A program made the position numbers and the translations under genes. The notes under the pieces are model-generated. The model saw only the letters and a list, made by a program, of their open reading frames with translations. It was not told the origin of the DNA and did no database searches. Below are positions 30,259-33,084 of a stretch of 33,084 bases of DNA, piece by piece. Positions within the stretch are counted from its first letter, which is position 1; every line of letters starts with the position of its first letter. This DNA is from Parasitella parasitica (taxonomy: Eukaryota; Mucoromycota; Mucoromycetes; Mucorales; Mucoraceae), in NCBI GenBank assembly GCA_025201805.1, contig MU619256.1, forward strand, positions 184,333 through 217,416. The letters run 5' to 3'.

Positions 30259-32867
30259 ATGTTAGCTTCTGGGCCATTGTTAAAAGAAGAACAAGGTGAT
30301 GCTGTTCCAATGACTGATGCTCATGCTCCCGCAAAAACATACTATACAACTGGAAATAATTCTGGCAGCAACATCAACCGGTTGCGTAGTTTGTCTGTAA
30401 GTCTTTGCCTTTTAAAAGCGCAACTGATTTATATTCATTTTACTGATTTCAGTTCAGGGCCGCCATGATTTCTCCAAGAATGCTCCAGATGCTGATGGTT
30501 TTCTGCCTCAAAGAAAGCGAAGAGCTTCTCACGGTAAGTTTTTTTTTTTTTTTTTGACATTTTCCGTATAAAAATACTCGAACGTCTCATTCTGAAATAA
30601 CCGCAGACGACAAGAATAAGGCGCGGAAGTTTCTGCTTGACGTCAAGGAAACACAACGCATTTTGGTCGAACAAGAAGACACGGATGGCGATTTCCAGAT
30701 CACAGTCAACGACTTGGGTCCCAAATCACTCTCAGTTGGCAGCGCTGATTCAGGGGGCTACCGCAAAATCGAAATTCGCGGCACATACATGCTGTCGAAT
30801 CTATTGCAAGAATTGGCTCTGGCTGAAGACTATGGCCGCAAGCACATTGTCCTGGATGAAGCCCGTCTCAGCGAAAACCCTGTGGATCGTCTCTCTCGAA
30901 TGATTCGCCATAGCTTCTGGGACGGACTGACCCGTCGAATCGACGCCGAGGGGCTTGAACGCATCTGCCTAGACCCTAAAAATAGATCGGCTAACCACAG
31001 CCCTCGCATCTACGTTCCTCATGATGAACATGAAGTGTTTGAGTACTATCAGAATGTTGCCAACACCAAGCAGCATTTAGGCTTGGAAGTCGAACGCCTA
31101 CCGCAGGACATCACACCAGAGTACGTGCAAAGCATCAATGACAAGCCTGGCATTTTAGCATTGGCTCTTCGCAAAGAAAAAAGCATCATTACAGGAGAGA
31201 CTACTTTCCGCGGCGTCCCCTTTGTAGTGCCTGGTGGCCGATTTAATGAAATGTATGGCTGGGACTCTTATTTTGAAGCACTGGGCTTGTTGATTGACCA
31301 GCGTGTGGATTTGGCGCAAGGCATGGTTGAAAACTTTACTTATGAAATCAAGCATTATGGGAAAATCTTGAACGCCAACCGCTCTTATTATCTTACCAGA
31401 TCACAGCCTCCATTTTTGACAGACATGGCGCGACAGGTCTATTTGAAACTGCCTGGGTGCGATAGTGACAATAAAGCATGGCTGCAAAGTGCGTTGCAAG
31501 CTGCCATCAAAGAGTACCACTCTGTCTGGATGTCTGAACCTCGCCTAGACCCCAAAACACAACTATCGCGTTTCCGACCTGATGGCAAAGGCATTCCGCC
31601 CGAAACAGAAGCCTCTCACTTTGACCACGTTCTCCAGCCGTATGCTACGCGTGCTGGTCTTTCTCTTGATGAAATGATGAAGCGCTACAACGATGGGACG
31701 CTTGTAGTGCCTGAGCTAGACGAGTACTTTTTGCACGACCGAGCAGTTCGCGAATCGGGCCATGACACAACCTACCGCTACGAGGGAAGATGCGCTAATC
31801 TAGCTACTATTGATTTGAACGCGTTATTGTATAAATATGAAACGGACATTGCAGACTTGATGACGGACTATTTGGATGGTGACCTTGTTGATTACGATGG
31901 AATCAGGCAAGACGCTGATGTTTGGAGAGACCGAGCTCAATTGAGAAGAGAGCGTATCGACCGCTACTTGTGGAACGACAAGCACGGCATGTATTTTGAC
32001 TATGACACCCAGACAGAACAGCAAATCACATACGAAACTGTAACCAGTTTCTGGGCCATGTGGGCTAAATGCGCTAGCCAGGAGCAGGCAGAGAAAATGG
32101 CTCGTCATGCGCTCCCCAAGTTTGAAGTAACAGGTGGTCTTGTTTCCGGAACAGTAGAGTCAAGAGGTATCATCAGTCTGGATCGTCCAAATCGTCAATG
32201 GGATTTCCCCTTTGGATGGGCGCCGCATCAGATCCTTGCCTGGCAAGGGTTTGCAAATTACGGCATGGTTGACATCCAACAACGACTTGTATATCGTTGG
32301 CTGTACATGTAAGTTAATCATCAGGCACGGGCGACAAACCATAATAACTCACGTGGCTCTTTATTTTGCAGGATTACCAAGTCATTTGTTGACTTCAATG
32401 GCGTTGTGCCTGAAAAATATGACGTTGTTAGTTTGACACATAAAGTGCAAGTTGAGTATGGCAACGTTGGCGTGGATTTCAAATATGTCTCTCGCGAGGG
32501 CTTTGGCTGGATGAACGCGTCTTATCAGATTGGCTTGAGCGTCATAACCAAGCAAATGCGTCGTGCACTCGGCACATGTACAAGCCCGGATGTCTTTTTC
32601 GAGCGAACAGCCGCAATCAAGAAACAGACGCAAGCAGTTGAAACAGCTAAAGCCATTACTCAGAACGGCCAGACAACTGCTGCCATTACTGTCATTGTGC
32701 CACCGGAATCATCGGTCCCTGTGAGCATTGGAATCAAAAGAAAGGCTCCCTCCTTATCACCTGATTCTAGTCAGCGCGATCTGGCCTCGTTTGCCATTGA
32801 TGATGAAGACCACAACATGGATAGCGCCGTGACAACACCTGAAAATGAGTCTGGCTACTATGTTTAA
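30259..32867 (+). CDS. NTH1: Neutral (cytosolic) trehalase, four exons, 803 aa
   Basis: Inferred exons are 30259-30396, 30458-30533, 30607-32308 and 32372-32867, with introns of 61-73 bp and phases agreeing. It hydrolyses trehalose to two glucose in the cytosol (GH37), mobilising the sugar during germination and recovery from stress. Trehalase signature 1, [14 protein letters not shown], is at about residue 280 and signature 2, [10 protein letters not shown], at about 602. The neutral type is shown by the lack of a signal peptide, a PKA-type site RKRRAS (S70) split from the next exon just after HD, and a calcium-binding loop [14 protein letters not shown] (about residues 96-109), as in yeast Nth1. 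The C-terminal ~80 residues ([19 protein letters not shown], acidic end) extend beyond the yeast protein. The start is the first ATG of the open frame. The CT-rich TTTGCAG just before it could instead be a splice acceptor for an earlier exon. Confidence 0.93.
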
Positions 32868-33084
32868 ACGCTAATAAATATTATTCTCGTACATGTTTCG
32901 AGTCGTGAGGCCTACAAGCTCATATGCGAAATATACTAGATTATATAATATTCTATGCATATATAATACATTTTAAGAGGGATTTACGCACAGGATCATA
33001 GCACGGACACTGCTTCCGTGCATAATTTATGCATTTGCCATAACTATAGTCCTGACTTTTCAGGTTCAAAGTAACACATTCAGA
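32868..33084. other. 3' flank of neutral trehalase
   Basis: AT-rich sequence with AATAAATATT just after the stop codon (32872), a likely polyadenylation signal. Nothing else is recognisable before the window ends. Confidence 0.5.

Noticed and set aside
30053-30349. 98-aa minus-strand frame with lysine-rich middle
   Set aside because: It overlaps the first exon and promoter of neutral trehalase, its lysines come from a CT-rich leader tract, and no motif is recognisable.

Overview
The window is a piece of nuclear genome from a filamentous fungus, most likely Mucoromycota (Mucorales-like). The signs are AT-rich DNA with many poly-A/T runs, genes carrying several short GT-AG introns of 52-93 bp (often with CTAAT/CTAAC/CTGAT branch sites near the acceptor), no operons, and proteins whose best family fits are fungal. 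The order was inferred from protein flavour and transposon types, not from a marker gene. I worked out exon joins by hand from reading frame, splice consensus and family motifs.

Layout, left to right. 1-1053 has no convincing gene. 1054-2943 (-) is a single-exon 629-aa protein of unknown function. 3233-4255 holds a broken Tc1/mariner (DD34E) transposon. 4256-6314 is AT-rich intergenic DNA. 6315-11519 (+) is a five-exon Lte1-like Ras-family exchange factor (RasGEF_N plus RasGEF). 11820-12975 (-) is a decayed gene that I read as a Fanzor/TnpB-like RuvC nuclease. 13560-14415 holds two diverged LTR-like repeats. 14826-16216 (-) is a six-exon NIPA-type magnesium transporter. 17477-17998 (-) is a small protein ending in a Cys/His cluster. 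18529-21812 (-) is a 14-exon phospholipase D with a 12-nt micro-exon. 21969-24192 (-) is the SSU-processome WD40 protein Utp5/WDR43. 24569-28595 (+) is an SMG6/EST1-like PIN endonuclease of nonsense-mediated decay. 30259-32867 (+) is neutral trehalase with its PKA site and calcium-binding loop.

The intact genes are ordinary eukaryotic single-copy functions: Ras/mitotic-exit signalling, Mg transport, phospholipid signalling, ribosome biogenesis, mRNA surveillance and stress-sugar metabolism. They form no pathway cluster. UTP5 and SMG6 are divergent and share a 376-bp promoter region. The accessory content (Tc1 relic, RuvC-nuclease relic, LTR-like repeats) sits in the gaps of the left half. The most interesting item is the Fanzor-like relic: RuvC-I, the RuvC-II/zinc-ribbon region and RuvC-III are still readable on the minus strand, in the expected order, despite stops and at least one frameshift.
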